A stretch of 64,000 nt of DNA from Yanghanlia caeni. GTDB lineage: Bacteria; Pseudomonadota; Gammaproteobacteria; Burkholderiales; Burkholderiaceae_B. Position 1 is the first letter of the stretch, and every line of letters begins with the position of its first letter. Location of the stretch: positions 62,001-126,000 of the forward strand of contig JAUZQE010000001.1 in NCBI GenBank assembly GCA_030733815.1, in the 5' to 3' direction. Position numbers and translations under genes: made by a program. Positions 40,474 to 49,156 of the stretch are shown here, piece by piece. Below the pieces are notes generated by a model. It was given only the letters and a program-made list of their open reading frames with translations, did no database searches and was not told where the DNA came from.

Positions 40474-42171
40474 ATGGAACCAATCTGGCACAACAGTTAC
40501 CCGCCTGGCATCCCGACCGACATCAGCACCGACGCCCAGGCGTGTGAGTCGCTCGTGGCGCTGTTCGAAGAAAGCTGCGCACGATTCGTGCGTCGCACCG
40601 CCTACATCAGCATGGGGGCACGGCTCAGCTACGGCGACCTCGATGAGGCCTCGCGCTGCTTCGCCGCATGGCTGCAGTCCATAGGCGTGAAAAAGGGCGA
40701 CCGCGTGGCGCTCATGATGCCCAATCTGCTGCAGTACCCCATCTGCCTGTTCGGCGCCTGGCGGGCCGGCGCGGTGGTGGTGAACACGAACCCGCTGTAT
40801 ACCGCCGAAGAGCTCGAACACCAGCTGGCCGACGCCGAGGCGGAAGTCATCGTCGTGGCCGAAAACTTCGCCCATACCGTGCAGAAGGCGCTGCCCCGAA
40901 CGCCGCTCAAGCACATCGTGGTAACCGGCGTGGGCGACATGCTGGGTTCCATCAAGGGCACGGTTACGAATTTCGTCGTGCGGCGGGTCAAGAAGCTGAT
41001 TCCCGAGTACGCGCTGCCCCAGGCACGCAAGCTCGACGAAATTCTGGTGCTGGGCCGCCAGTGCGGGTATGTGCGCCCTGCCCTGGGGCACGACGATCTG
41101 GCGTGCCTGCAATACACCGGCGGCACCACCGGCTTGGCAAAGGGTGCCATGCTGAGCCACGGCAATCTGGTGGCCAACGTGCACCAGGCACATGCCTGGG
41201 TCAAGCCGTATCTGGTGGAAGGCGAGGAATGCATCGTCACGGCCCTGCCGCTCTACCATATCTTTGCACTCACGGCGAACTGCCTCACCTTCATCAAGCT
41301 GGGTGCCTGCAACCTGCTCATTCTGAACCCGCGCGACGTTCCCGAGTTCGTGCACAGCCTGACGCAGGTGAAATTCTCTGCCATCACGGGCGTGAATACC
41401 CTGTTCAACGCGCTGCTGAACAACACCGATTTTGCAAAGCTGGATTTTTCGAGCCTGAAGCTGACGCTTGGGGGCGGCATGGCCGTACAGGAAGCCGTGG
41501 CCGAACGCTGGCTGCAGGTCACCCGTGTGCCGCTGACTCAAGCCTACGGGTTAACTGAAACTTCACCTGCCGTGTGCATCAACCCGCTCGACCGGCGCGA
41601 CTTCACCGGCTCGATCGGCCTGCCCGTTCCTTCCACGGAAATCGCAATCCGCGACCATGCCGACCAGGATCTGGGCATTGGGGAAGTCGGCGAGATCTGT
41701 GTGCGCGGGCCGCAGGTATGCAGCGGCTACTGGAACCGGCCCGACGAAACCGCCGCCGCCTTCCATGCCGACGGCTTTCTGCGCACCGGCGACATTGGGC
41801 TGGTCGACGAACAGGGTTACCTGTACATCAAAGACCGCAAGAAAGACATGATCGTGGTTTCGGGGTTCAACGTGTACCCCAACGAAGTGGAGGCGGTGGC
41901 GGTGCAACACCCCGACATCATCGAAGCCGCCGCCGTGGGCGTGCCCGACCCGCACTCGGGCGAAGCGGTGAAGCTGTTCGTCATCTCGCGCAACCCCGCG
42001 CTGACACAGGAGCAGGTCATCGAGCACTGCCGCACCCATCTTACCCGCTACAAGTGCCCGAAGATCGTGGAGTTTCGCGATGATCTGCCCCGCAGCAACG
42101 TGGGCAAGATCCTGCGGCGTGAACTGCGCGACGCCGCGGCCGGCGCGGCATCCAGCTCGAACCCCACCTGA
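40474..42171 (+). CDS. fadD: Long-chain fatty-acid-CoA ligase
   Basis: AMP-forming acyl-CoA synthetase that activates imported fatty acids at the inner membrane. The start ATG at 40474 (MEPIWHNSYPPG) is preferred to 40459, because GGGGGA lies just upstream and it matches FadD N termini; the protein is 565 residues. The AMP-binding motif is YTGGTTGLAKGAM, with YGLTETSP, TGDIG and a late KDMIVVSGFNVYPNE. It ends the five-gene operon (aldehyde dehydrogenase, fadE, thiolase, hydratase-dehydrogenase, fadD), so uptake activation and oxidation are co-expressed. Confidence 0.95.
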   Translation: MEPIWHNSYPPGIPTDISTDAQACESLVALFEESCARFVRRTAYISMGARLSYGDLDEASRCFAAWLQSIGVKKGDRVALMMPNLLQYPICLFGAWRAGAVVVNTNPLYTAEELEHQLADAEAEVIVVAENFAHTVQKALPRTPLKHIVVTGVGDMLGSIKGTVTNFVVRRVKKLIPEYALPQARKLDEILVLGRQCGYVRPALGHDDLACLQYTGGTTGLAKGAMLSHGNLVANVHQAHAWVKPYLVEGEECIVTALPLYHIFALTANCLTFIKLGACNLLILNPRDVPEFVHSLTQVKFSAITGVNTLFNALLNNTDFAKLDFSSLKLTLGGGMAVQEAVAERWLQVTRVPLTQAYGLTETSPAVCINPLDRRDFTGSIGLPVPSTEIAIRDHADQDLGIGEVGEICVRGPQVCSGYWNRPDETAAAFHADGFLRTGDIGLVDEQGYLYIKDRKKDMIVVSGFNVYPNEVEAVAVQHPDIIEAAAVGVPDPHSGEAVKLFVISRNPALTQEQVIEHCRTHLTRYKCPKIVEFRDDLPRSNVGKILRRELRDAAAGAASSSNPT

Positions 42172-42192
42172 GCGGGTCGCCCCAAAAAGCAA

Positions 42193-42227
42193 AAATCCGG
42201 AAGCCCCTTCACGGGGCATTCCGGATT
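42193..42227 (-). terminator. Terminator of the rplC-rpsQ unit, also facing fadD
   Basis: AATCCGGAA and GCCCC pair with GGGGC and TTCCGGATT across a short TTCAC loop (42193-42227) with one bulged base. The minus-strand side has TTTTTGCTTTTT after the stem, so it best ends the S10 unit (rpsQ stop at 42272). The convergent fadD operon ends beside it and probably shares it. Confidence 0.85.
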
Positions 42228-42271
42228 TCTGTGCTGATGCAGCCGGAAGACGCGCTTGCCGGCAACCGCAA

Positions 42272-42553
42272 TCAGATGACGCGTGCGGCTTCGAGCAGAC
42301 GAACCACAGTCCAGGACTTGTCGCGGGAGATCGGACGACCTTCTGCGATTTCGACGAGGTCGCCCTCGTTGTACTGGTTGGTTTCGTCGTGCGCCTTGTA
42401 GCGCGCGGAACGCACCACGATCTTGCCAAGCACGGGGTGCTTGACGCGACGTTCTACGTTCACCACCACGGTCTTGTCCATCTTGTTGCTGACGACGCGA
42501 CCAATGAGGGTGCGCTGGCGCTTGGCCGGTGCAGTGGTTTGGGTTTCGCTCAT
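42272..42553 (-). CDS. rpsQ: 30S ribosomal protein S17
   Basis: Primary 16S rRNA-binding protein. The start ATG at 42553 ([20 protein letters not shown]) gives 93 residues and follows the rpmC stop by one base; a longer open frame to 42652 is an overlap artefact. The core [19 protein letters not shown] and YKAHDETN is conserved. It is the last gene of the S10 unit here: the usual next gene, rplN, is elsewhere, and a terminator follows. Confidence 0.97.
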   Translation of the reverse strand: MSETQTTAPAKRQRTLIGRVVSNKMDKTVVVNVERRVKHPVLGKIVVRSARYKAHDETNQYNEGDLVEIAEGRPISRDKSWTVVRLLEAARVI

Positions 42554-42554
42554 G

Positions 42555-42746
42555 TTACTTTCCTGCCTTCTCAGCCATGACGGTACGGACGCGCGCGATA
42601 TCGCGACGCACTTTGCCAAGCTGACTGGTGTTGGAAAGCTGCTGGGTGGCACGCTGCATGCGCAGGTTGAACTGTGCCTTCAGCAGGCTCTCGAGCTCCT
42701 TGGCGAGCTCGGTGGCATCTTTGGAACGGAGTTCGCTGGCTTTCAT
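42555..42746 (-). CDS. rpmC: 50S ribosomal protein L29
   Basis: A 63-residue helical protein at the tunnel exit, part of the docking site for trigger factor and SRP. It begins [19 protein letters not shown] and ends [18 protein letters not shown]. It is nine bases after rplP and one base before rpsQ, in the standard S10 order. Confidence 0.97.
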   Translation of the reverse strand: MKASELRSKDATELAKELESLLKAQFNLRMQRATQQLSNTSQLGKVRRDIARVRTVMAEKAGK

Positions 42747-42755
42747 GAAGACTCC

Positions 42756-43172
42756 TTATGCCCCAGCCTGACGCGACACGAAGGTCGTGCGGATGGGCAG
42801 TTTGGCAGCGGCCAGGCGGAACGCTTCGCGAGCCAGAGCTTCGCTGACGCCCTCCATTTCGTACAGCACCTTGCCGGGTTGGATTTCGGCGACCCAGAAT
42901 TCCGGATTGCCCTTGCCGTTACCCATACGGACTTCGGCCGGCTTTTGGGAAATCGGCTTGTCGGGGAACACACGGATCCAGATACGGCCACCGCGCTTGA
43001 TGTGACGGTTGATCGCACGACGGGCGGCTTCGATCTGGCGAGCGGTGAGGCGGCCGCGATCGGTGGCCTTGAGGCCGTATTCGCCGAACGAGACCTGTGC
43101 GCCGCGCGTTGCCAGGCCGGTGTTGCGGCCCTTGTGCTCTTTGCGATACTTTCTGCGTGACGGTTGCAGCAT
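42756..43172 (-). CDS. rplP: 50S ribosomal protein L16
   Basis: Large-subunit protein of 138 residues beside the A-site tRNA and the peptidyl transferase centre. It opens [19 protein letters not shown] and has the conserved [21 protein letters not shown] and [20 protein letters not shown] segments. It lies between rpsC and rpmC. Confidence 0.98.
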   Translation of the reverse strand: MLQPSRRKYRKEHKGRNTGLATRGAQVSFGEYGLKATDRGRLTARQIEAARRAINRHIKRGGRIWIRVFPDKPISQKPAEVRMGNGKGNPEFWVAEIQPGKVLYEMEGVSEALAREAFRLAAAKLPIRTTFVSRQAGA

Positions 43173-43175
43173 GTT

Positions 43176-43958
43176 TTATTCTCCTTCAGGCGCCGGAGCA
43201 GCCTCGGGCCTGCGGCCACCACGACCACGCCCGCCGGGGCGACGGCCATCGGGGCGCTCGCCACGGGGCGCGCGACGCGAACGACGCTCTTCATCGCGAG
43301 GAGCGGCGGCCTCAGGGGGCATTTCGCCATTGGGCAGCATGTCGCCCTTGTACACCCACACCTTGATACCGATGATGCCGTAGGTGGTCTGGGCTTCGGC
43401 CGTGCCGTAATCGATGTTGGCGCGCAGCGTGTGCAGGGGCACACGGCCTTCGCGGTACCACTCGGTACGGGCGATCTCGATGCCGTTCAGACGACCGGAG
43501 CTCATGATCTTGATGCCCTGGGCGCCCAGACGCATGGCGTTCTGCATGGCGCGCTTCATGGCGCGGCGGAACATGATGCGCTTTTCGAGCTGCTGAGCGA
43601 TCGAGTCGGCGATGAGCTGAGCGTCGGTTTCAGGCTTGCGGATTTCTTCGATGTTGACGTGCACGGGCACGCCCATCAGGCGCTGCAGGTCGACCTTGAG
43701 GTTTTCGATGTCTTCGCCGCGCTTGCCGATCACCACGCCCGGACGTGCCGAGTAAATGGTGATGCGCGCATTTTTGGCGGGACGCTCGATGACCACACGG
43801 CCCACCGAAGCGTTCTTGAGCTTCTTCTTGAGGTACTCGCGAACACGGATATCTTCGCCAAGCATGCTGCCGAACGCTTTGTCGTCGGCATACCAGCGTG
43901 AACTCCAGTTACGGTTGACCGCGAGGCGGAAGCCAATCGGATGAATTTTCTGTCCCAT
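43176..43958 (-). CDS. rpsC: 30S ribosomal protein S3
   Basis: Small-subunit protein with a KH domain that lines the mRNA entry channel and contributes to helicase action. The 260-residue protein begins [18 protein letters not shown], has the [17 protein letters not shown] region and a C-terminal extension rich in Arg, Gly and Glu ([18 protein letters not shown]). The extended tail is common in beta-proteobacteria. It precedes rplP in the standard order. Confidence 0.98.
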   Translation of the reverse strand: MGQKIHPIGFRLAVNRNWSSRWYADDKAFGSMLGEDIRVREYLKKKLKNASVGRVVIERPAKNARITIYSARPGVVIGKRGEDIENLKVDLQRLMGVPVHVNIEEIRKPETDAQLIADSIAQQLEKRIMFRRAMKRAMQNAMRLGAQGIKIMSSGRLNGIEIARTEWYREGRVPLHTLRANIDYGTAEAQTTYGIIGIKVWVYKGDMLPNGEMPPEAAAPRDEERRSRRAPRGERPDGRRPGGRGRGGRRPEAAPAPEGE

Positions 43959-43967
43959 CGTGACTCC

Positions 43968-44297
43968 TTAAGCGCCGACCTTGACCACAATGTGGCAGGT
44001 CTGCTTCTCGATACGGTTACCGCGGCCCTTCGCACGTGCGGAGAAACGCTTCAGCGATTGGCCCTTGTCGACGTAGATGGTCGTGACACGGAGTTCATCG
44101 ATATCGGCGCCGTCGTTGTGCTCGGCGTTGGCAATGGCGGACTCCAGAGCCTTCTTCAGGATGCCGGCCGCCTTCTTGGGCGTGAATGCCAGGATGTTCA
44201 GGGCCTGGGCAACGCTCTTGCCGCGGATCAGATCAGCGACGAGACGTGCCTTCTGGGCCGAGATACGGACACCACGGATAGTAGCTGTAGTTTCCAT
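43968..44297 (-). CDS. rplV: 50S ribosomal protein L22
   Basis: A 109-residue protein whose extended loop lines the nascent peptide tunnel, where macrolide and arrest-peptide contacts occur. It opens [20 protein letters not shown], and ends [20 protein letters not shown]. It is between rpsS and rpsC. Confidence 0.98.
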   Translation of the reverse strand: METTATIRGVRISAQKARLVADLIRGKSVAQALNILAFTPKKAAGILKKALESAIANAEHNDGADIDELRVTTIYVDKGQSLKRFSARAKGRGNRIEKQTCHIVVKVGA

Positions 44298-44300
44298 CTC

Positions 44301-44576
44301 TTACCTCCGGGCCTTCTTGTCGGCAGCGTGACCCTTGAACGTGCGGGTCAGTGCAAACTCGCCCAGCTTGTGGCCGACCATGTTCTCGTTGATGTACACG
44401 GGAACATGCTGACGGCCATTGTGCACGGCGATGGTCAGCCCGATGAATTCGGGCAGGATAGTGGAACGGCGCGACCAGGTCTTGATCGGCTTCTTTTCTT
44501 TGCCCCCGACGGCTGCATCGACCTTCTTGAGCAGATGCGCGTCGACGAATGGGCCTTTCTTGATCGAACGTGACAT
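44301..44576 (-). CDS. rpsS: 30S ribosomal protein S19
   Basis: Small-subunit head protein of 91 residues that contacts the A-site tRNA. It opens [19 protein letters not shown] and has the conserved [20 protein letters not shown]. It lies between rplB and rplV in the standard S10 order. Confidence 0.98.
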   Translation of the reverse strand: MSRSIKKGPFVDAHLLKKVDAAVGGKEKKPIKTWSRRSTILPEFIGLTIAVHNGRQHVPVYINENMVGHKLGEFALTRTFKGHAADKKARR

Positions 44577-44588
44577 AGTGTTCGCCCC

Positions 44589-45416
44589 TTACTTGCGCTT
44601 GCGACGCGAAACAATCATATTGTTCGTGCGCTTGTTTCGACGGGTGCGGTAGCCCTTGGTAGGGGTACCCCACGGGCTGACGGGCTCGCGACCTTCGCCA
44701 GTGCGCCCTTCACCACCACCATGCGGGTGATCGATCGGGTTCATGGCCACGCCGCGAACGGTCGGGCGCACACCACGCCAGCGCATTGCGCCGGCCTTGC
44801 CGATCTGGCGCAGGCTGTGCTCTTCGTTGCCGACTTCGCCAATGGTGGCACGGCAGTCGATGTGCACGCGGCGCACTTCACCCGAGCGCAGGCGAACCTG
44901 TGCGTAGGTGCCTTCACGCGCCAGCAGCACGGCGGAAGCGCCGGCCGAACGGGCCATTTGCGCGCCCTTGCCGGGCAGCATCTCGATGCAGTGAATCGTG
45001 GCGCCCACCGGAATGTTGCGGATGGGCAGCGTATTGCCTGCACGGATGGGTGCGTCTTGGCCGGAAAGCAGGGTTGCGCCCACTTCGAGGCCACGCGGAG
45101 CGATGATGTAGCGACGCTCGCCGTCGGCATAGCACAGCAAAGCAATGTGCGCCGTACGGTTGGGGTCGTATTCCAGACGCTCGACCTTGGCGGGAATGCC
45201 GTCTTTGTTGCGACGGAAGTCGATGACACGGTACTGCTGCTTGTGACCACCGCCACGATGGCGAACGGTGATGTGACCGTTGTTGTTACGGCCCGAACCA
45301 CGCGTCTTCTTTTCGAGCAGACCTGCGTAGGGCGCGCCCTTGTGCAGGTTGGGGGCGACCACCTTGATCATGCCGCGGCGGCCGGCCGATGTGGGTTTGA
45401 CTTTTACGAGTGCCAT
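44589..45416 (-). CDS. rplB: 50S ribosomal protein L2
   Basis: A 275-residue large-subunit protein required for subunit association and peptidyl transferase. The central RNA-binding part ([20 protein letters not shown]) and the C-terminal [20 protein letters not shown] are conserved, the latter with the essential histidine. It overlaps rplW by one base. Confidence 0.98.
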   Translation of the reverse strand: MALVKVKPTSAGRRGMIKVVAPNLHKGAPYAGLLEKKTRGSGRNNNGHITVRHRGGGHKQQYRVIDFRRNKDGIPAKVERLEYDPNRTAHIALLCYADGERRYIIAPRGLEVGATLLSGQDAPIRAGNTLPIRNIPVGATIHCIEMLPGKGAQMARSAGASAVLLAREGTYAQVRLRSGEVRRVHIDCRATIGEVGNEEHSLRQIGKAGAMRWRGVRPTVRGVAMNPIDHPHGGGEGRTGEGREPVSPWGTPTKGYRTRRNKRTNNMIVSRRKRK

Positions 45417-45712
45417 TAGTTCACCTCAGTAAAGTCGAGTTCCTGACCGTTCTTGAGCGTGACATACGCCTTGCGCTCGTTACGGCGGCGACCGATAAAG
45501 CGGCCGAAACGCTTTTCCTTGCCCTTGCGGTTCAGGACCTGCACGGACTCGACCTCGACCTTGAAGAGGAGTTCGACGGCGGCCTTGATTTCAGGCTTGG
45601 TGGCGTCGGCGGCGACGCGGAAAGCGACTTGCTGGTTCTTTTCGGCGACGAACGTGGCCTTTTCGGTCACGACGGGCGCCAGGATGACTTGCATCAAACG
45701 TTCGGCGTTCAT
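45416..45712 (-). CDS. rplW: 50S ribosomal protein L23
   Basis: A 98-residue tunnel-exit protein and the main docking site for trigger factor and SRP. It opens [20 protein letters not shown] and shows the family core [20 protein letters not shown]. Its start overlaps the end of rplD by four bases. Confidence 0.98.
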   Translation of the reverse strand: MNAERLMQVILAPVVTEKATFVAEKNQQVAFRVAADATKPEIKAAVELLFKVEVESVQVLNRKGKEKRFGRFIGRRRNERKAYVTLKNGQELDFTEVN

Positions 45713-46329
45713 CCCAACATCTCCTCGAGTTGAGCGATAGCCGGCTTGGTGATCAGCACTTTCTTGTAGTGGATCAGCGAGAGCGGGTCGGCATAGCGCG
45801 GTTCGACCACGGCAACGTGCGGCAGATTGCGCGTTGCGAGGTAGACGTTTTCGTCGAGCTCATCGGTAATGATCAGCACCGAATCGAGACCCATGTTCTT
45901 GAGCTTGGTTGCGGCAAGCTTGGTTTTGGGTGCTTCGAGCGTGAAGGTGTCGACCACTGCGATGCGGTCTTCGCGGGCCAGTTGCGAGAGGATCGCGCGG
46001 ATACCGGCGCGATACATCTTCTTGTTGACCTTGTGCGAGAAGTTTTCTTCGGGCGAGCTGGGGAACGCGCGACCACCCCCACGCCACAGCGGCGAGGACG
46101 TCATGCCGGCGCGGGCACGACCCGTACCCTTCTGGCGCCACGGCTTGCGCGTGGAGTGCTTGACCGTTGCGCGATCTTTCTGCGCGCGGTTGCCGCCACG
46201 GGCGTTGGCCTGATAGGCGACGACGATCTGATGCACCAGTGCTTCGTTGAACTCGCGACCGAACACGGTGTCGGGGGCGGCAACGGTGGAAGCGGCTTGA
46301 CCCTGATCATTCAGGAGCTTGAGTTCCAT
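45709..46329 (-). CDS. rplD: 50S ribosomal protein L4
   Basis: A 206-residue protein whose loop reaches into the nascent peptide tunnel; in E. coli it also represses its own operon. The tunnel loop [20 protein letters not shown] and the core [16 protein letters not shown]-like start are visible. It follows rplC directly and overlaps rplW. Confidence 0.98.
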   Translation of the reverse strand: MELKLLNDQGQAASTVAAPDTVFGREFNEALVHQIVVAYQANARGGNRAQKDRATVKHSTRKPWRQKGTGRARAGMTSSPLWRGGGRAFPSSPEENFSHKVNKKMYRAGIRAILSQLAREDRIAVVDTFTLEAPKTKLAATKLKNMGLDSVLIITDELDENVYLATRNLPHVAVVEPRYADPLSLIHYKKVLITKPAIAQLEEMLG

Positions 46330-47021
46330 TATTGGGCTCCTTTCTTGGCCGGTGCCTTGACGGCGGGGCGCACGATGACATTGCCATTCTTGTGGCCGGG
46401 CACGGCACCCTTGACCAGCAGAAGGCCGCGTTCGGCGTCGACGCGCACGATATCGAGATTCTGGACGGTGCGGGTGACGTCACCCATGTGACCGGCCATC
46501 TTCTTGCCCGGGAACACACGACCCGGGTCTTGCGCCATACCGATGGAACCGGGGACGCGGTGCGAGATCGAGTTACCGTGGGAATTGCGCTGACCTGCGA
46601 AGTTGTGGCGCTTGATGGTACCGGCGAAACCCTTACCGATGGTGGTACCGGTGACGTCGACCTTCTGGCCTTCTTCGAAGATGCTTTCCACAGCCAGTAC
46701 GGTACCGGCCGAGAATTCGGCAGCCTTGGCGGGATCGAGGCGGAATTCCTTGAGGATGCTGCCGGCTTCGGTGCCGGCCTTGGCGAAGTGACCTGCAGCA
46801 GGCTTGCTCACGCGCGAGGCGCGACGGGTGCCGTAGGTGACCTGCACGGCCGCGTAGCCATCAACTTCTGGCGACTTGACCTGCGTGATGCGATTGTTCG
46901 ACACGTCCAGCACAGTCACGGGGATCGACTCACCGTCTTCCGTGAAAATGCGGGTCATGCCGACTTTACGCCCCACAAGCCCAAGCCGGTGCGCGGCGGG
47001 CGTAGGTGTCGAGTTCGACAT
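46329..47021 (-). CDS. rplC: 50S ribosomal protein L3
   Basis: An early-assembly large-subunit protein near the peptidyl transferase centre. The start ATG at 47021 ([20 protein letters not shown]) has GGAG seven bases upstream; an in-frame ATG at 47033 is less likely. The 230 residues contain [20 protein letters not shown] with the methylated glutamine region and [15 protein letters not shown]. It is the first gene of its unit here, since rpsJ, normally just upstream, is 4.2 kb away. A 206-base leader with its own promoter precedes it. Confidence 0.97.
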   Translation of the reverse strand: MSNSTPTPAAHRLGLVGRKVGMTRIFTEDGESIPVTVLDVSNNRITQVKSPEVDGYAAVQVTYGTRRASRVSKPAAGHFAKAGTEAGSILKEFRLDPAKAAEFSAGTVLAVESIFEEGQKVDVTGTTIGKGFAGTIKRHNFAGQRNSHGNSISHRVPGSIGMAQDPGRVFPGKKMAGHMGDVTRTVQNLDIVRVDAERGLLLVKGAVPGHKNGNVIVRPAVKAPAKKGAQ

Positions 47022-47094
47022 TGTTTTCTCCATTCCCGACTGCGATTGGTCGGGGCTAATAGGCTTCGATTTATTCGCCCAAAAAATACAATTA

Positions 47095-47137
47095 GGGCGA
47101 AGCCCTTAAATTTAACATGGCTTCGCCCATACCGCAA
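47095..47137 (-). promoter_or_regulatory. Candidate promoter of the rplC unit embedded in a 10-bp inverted repeat
   Basis: On the minus strand TTGCGG (-35, 47132-47137) and TAAATT (-10, 47109-47114) are 17 bases apart. GGGCGAAGCC (47095-47104) and GGCTTCGCCC (47119-47128) are perfect inverted arms around the -10 region, and a run of six thymines follows in the minus-strand leader. The inverted repeat may instead be a weak terminator of the upstream Bug gene. Confidence 0.6.
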
Positions 47138-47227
47138 GCGCGCGGTTCATGCAAGTGCTTGCCGCACGGTGATTCTTTTAGCCGGGGCGCCCGCCTGCCA
47201 CACGGCCGACGCGCGCGCCCGAGCGCC

Positions 47228-48211
47228 TCAATCGAGTTTGAAGCCCGGTTCGGCCACTACCTTGGCGGCGTGATCGTACCAGGTGCGGATTTCGGCGGCG
47301 AATTCTTCGGGGCTATTGCCCGAAGGAGCGGCCCCCTGCTGCTCCAGCGCCTGAGACACCTTGGGGTCCTTCAGTGCCACGACCGCGGCATCGCGCAGCT
47401 TGTTGACGATTTCGGCCGGGGTACCGGCCGGCGCCAGCAGACCATACCATGCGGGATGGTTCAGCTGCGGGTAGCCCAGCTCGGCAAGCGTGGGAATATC
47501 CTTGAGCACGTCGGCGCGCTGCGGACCTGCCACCGCAATGGGGCGCAGGTTGCCGGCGCTGATCTGGTTCATGGACGAGGGCAGGTTATCGAACAGCACC
47601 TCGACCTGGCCGGCAACGGTATCGACGACGGCCGGCCCCGACCCCTTGTAGGGCACGTGCACCATGTCGGTACCGGTGGCGTGTTTGAAGGACTCACCGA
47701 ACAGGTGGTTGATGGAGCACGTGCCCGAGCTGCCATAGGAATACTTGCCGGGGGCGGCCTTCAGTTCCTTCACCATGCCTTCCAGATCGTTGGCCGGGAA
47801 TTTGGGATTGACCACAATGACGTTGGGCACGTTGGCGAAGTTGGTGACGGGTACGAAGTCTTTCAGCGGATCGTACGAAAGATCTTTGCGGCAGGCCGGA
47901 TTCACCGCCATGGTCGAGACGGTTGCCACAGACAGGGTATAGCCGTCGGGTTTGGCGCGCGCAGCTTCGGAAGCGCCAATGGCGCCGCCCGCACCGGCCT
48001 TGTTTTCCACGATAACCGTCTGGCCGAGCTCCTCGCCCATGCGTTGCCCCACGATGCGCGCCACGATATCGGTGGAGCCGCCCGGCGCGAACGGCACGAT
48101 GAGCCGTATGGGCTGAGACGGGTAATCAGAGGCGGCCGCAACCGGCGCAGCGATCGCGCCCAGGGTCACGATCATCGCAGACAGAAGGGTCTTTCGGAAC
48201 GTAAATACCAT
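47228..48211 (-). CDS. Bug-family periplasmic solute receptor (tripartite tricarboxylate transporter type)
   Basis: A 327-residue extracytoplasmic binding protein of the Bug/TctC family, which is greatly expanded in Bordetella and relatives. A signal peptide (TLLSAMIVTLGAIAAPVAAA) is followed by the family start SDYPSQPIRLIVPFAPGGSTD and the conserved PDGYTLSVAT and ENKAGAGGAIGA. The ligand, usually a carboxylate, cannot be told from sequence, and no TctA/TctB membrane partners are present, so the receptor is an orphan. Its start has GGAGA seven bases upstream, in the arm of a hairpin. It lies between proV-like and rplC on the same strand. Confidence 0.9.
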   Translation of the reverse strand: MVFTFRKTLLSAMIVTLGAIAAPVAAASDYPSQPIRLIVPFAPGGSTDIVARIVGQRMGEELGQTVIVENKAGAGGAIGASEAARAKPDGYTLSVATVSTMAVNPACRKDLSYDPLKDFVPVTNFANVPNVIVVNPKFPANDLEGMVKELKAAPGKYSYGSSGTCSINHLFGESFKHATGTDMVHVPYKGSGPAVVDTVAGQVEVLFDNLPSSMNQISAGNLRPIAVAGPQRADVLKDIPTLAELGYPQLNHPAWYGLLAPAGTPAEIVNKLRDAAVVALKDPKVSQALEQQGAAPSGNSPEEFAAEIRTWYDHAAKVVAEPGFKLD

Positions 48212-48215
48212 CTAC

Positions 48216-48252
48216 ATGTCTCCACTATTCGTATGATGTCGAAGGGAGACAT
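48216..48252 (-). promoter_or_regulatory. Hairpin that would cover the Bug gene ribosome-binding site
   Basis: ATGTCTCC (48216-48223) and GGAGACAT (48245-48252) are perfect inverted 8-base arms. In the minus-strand message the second arm to be made contains the GGAGA that lies just before the ATG at 48211, so the hairpin could hide the ribosome-binding site. A second overlapping inverted repeat, CTATTCGTA (48225-48233) and TACGAATAG (48269-48277), surrounds the same leader. Confidence 0.5.
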
Positions 48253-48340
48253 TCTAGGCGTTCTGAGTTACGAATAGATACACAACCGGGCGCAGATTGA
48301 GTACGGAATTTCCCCGATGGCGTAAACGCTTTACGCTGGT

Positions 48341-49156
48341 TCAAACGGGCCGATGCATGACGAAACGTTCCACGTATTCATTTGCCGGATTCTGCCGGAT
48401 TTCATCGGGCGTACCCACCTGCTCCACTCGCCCGTCGCGCAAAATGACGATGTGCTCGCCCAGGCGCAGAGCTTCCTGAATGTCATGGGTGATGAAGACG
48501 ATGGTCTTGTTCAGACGCTGCTGCAGATCGAGCAGCTGATCCTGCATGTCGTAGCGGATCAGCGGGTCAAGCGCGGAAAACGCCTCGTCCATGAGCAGCA
48601 CTTCGGCATCGATGGCCAGGGCGCGCGCAAGACCCACGCGCTGGCGCATGCCGCCCGATAGCTCGTCGGGAAAATGGCGGCTGTAATCGGCCAGGCCCAC
48701 CCGTTCGAGCCACTGCATCGCCGTCTCATGAGCCTGCGCACGGCTCTCACCGCGCACGCGCAGCCCGAAGGCCACGTTATCGAGCACGTTCATGTGGGGC
48801 ATCAGCCCAAACGCCTGAAAAACCATGCTGACCTTGCGACGGCGCAGTTCGCGAAGTGCAGGCATGTCCAGCTCGAGAATGTCGCTGCCGTCGAGCAGGA
48901 TGCGGCCTGCCGACGGGTCGATCAGGCGGTTCAGATGCCGCACCAACGTAGACTTGCCGGAACCCGAAAGGCCCATGATGCAGGTGATGCGCCCTTCAGG
49001 AATTGCGGCGCTGACACCGGCCAGCCCCACCGTGCAACCCGTGGTCTCATGCACCACATTGCGATCCGCGCCCTCGCGCAGCATCGCCACCGCGCGGGCC
49101 TCGTTGGGGCCGTATACCTTGTAGACATCGTCGATGCGGATCTTCTCGGGGTTCAT
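48341..49156 (-). CDS. Betaine/choline-type ABC transporter ATPase (ProV-like)
   Basis: The 271-residue ATPase of an osmoprotectant-type importer. Walker A GLSGSGKST, Q-loop FQAFGLMPH, signature LSGGMRQR, Walker B VLLMDEAFSALD and the switch histidine in FITHDIQEA are intact. Unlike E. coli ProV it lacks the C-terminal CBS domains, so osmotic gating by those domains is absent; it resembles glycine betaine or choline importers with short ATPases. It overlaps the receptor-permease gene by ATGA. A 7-bp hairpin at 48320-48336 follows the stop, without a thymine run. Confidence 0.9.
   Translation of the reverse strand: MNPEKIRIDDVYKVYGPNEARAVAMLREGADRNVVHETTGCTVGLAGVSAAIPEGRITCIMGLSGSGKSTLVRHLNRLIDPSAGRILLDGSDILELDMPALRELRRRKVSMVFQAFGLMPHMNVLDNVAFGLRVRGESRAQAHETAMQWLERVGLADYSRHFPDELSGGMRQRVGLARALAIDAEVLLMDEAFSALDPLIRYDMQDQLLDLQQRLNKTIVFITHDIQEALRLGEHIVILRDGRVEQVGTPDEIRQNPANEYVERFVMHRPV

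Noticed and set aside
42183-42271. Separate small RNA between fadD and rpsQ
   Set aside because: The hairpin is explained by the convergent terminator; no promoter is seen.
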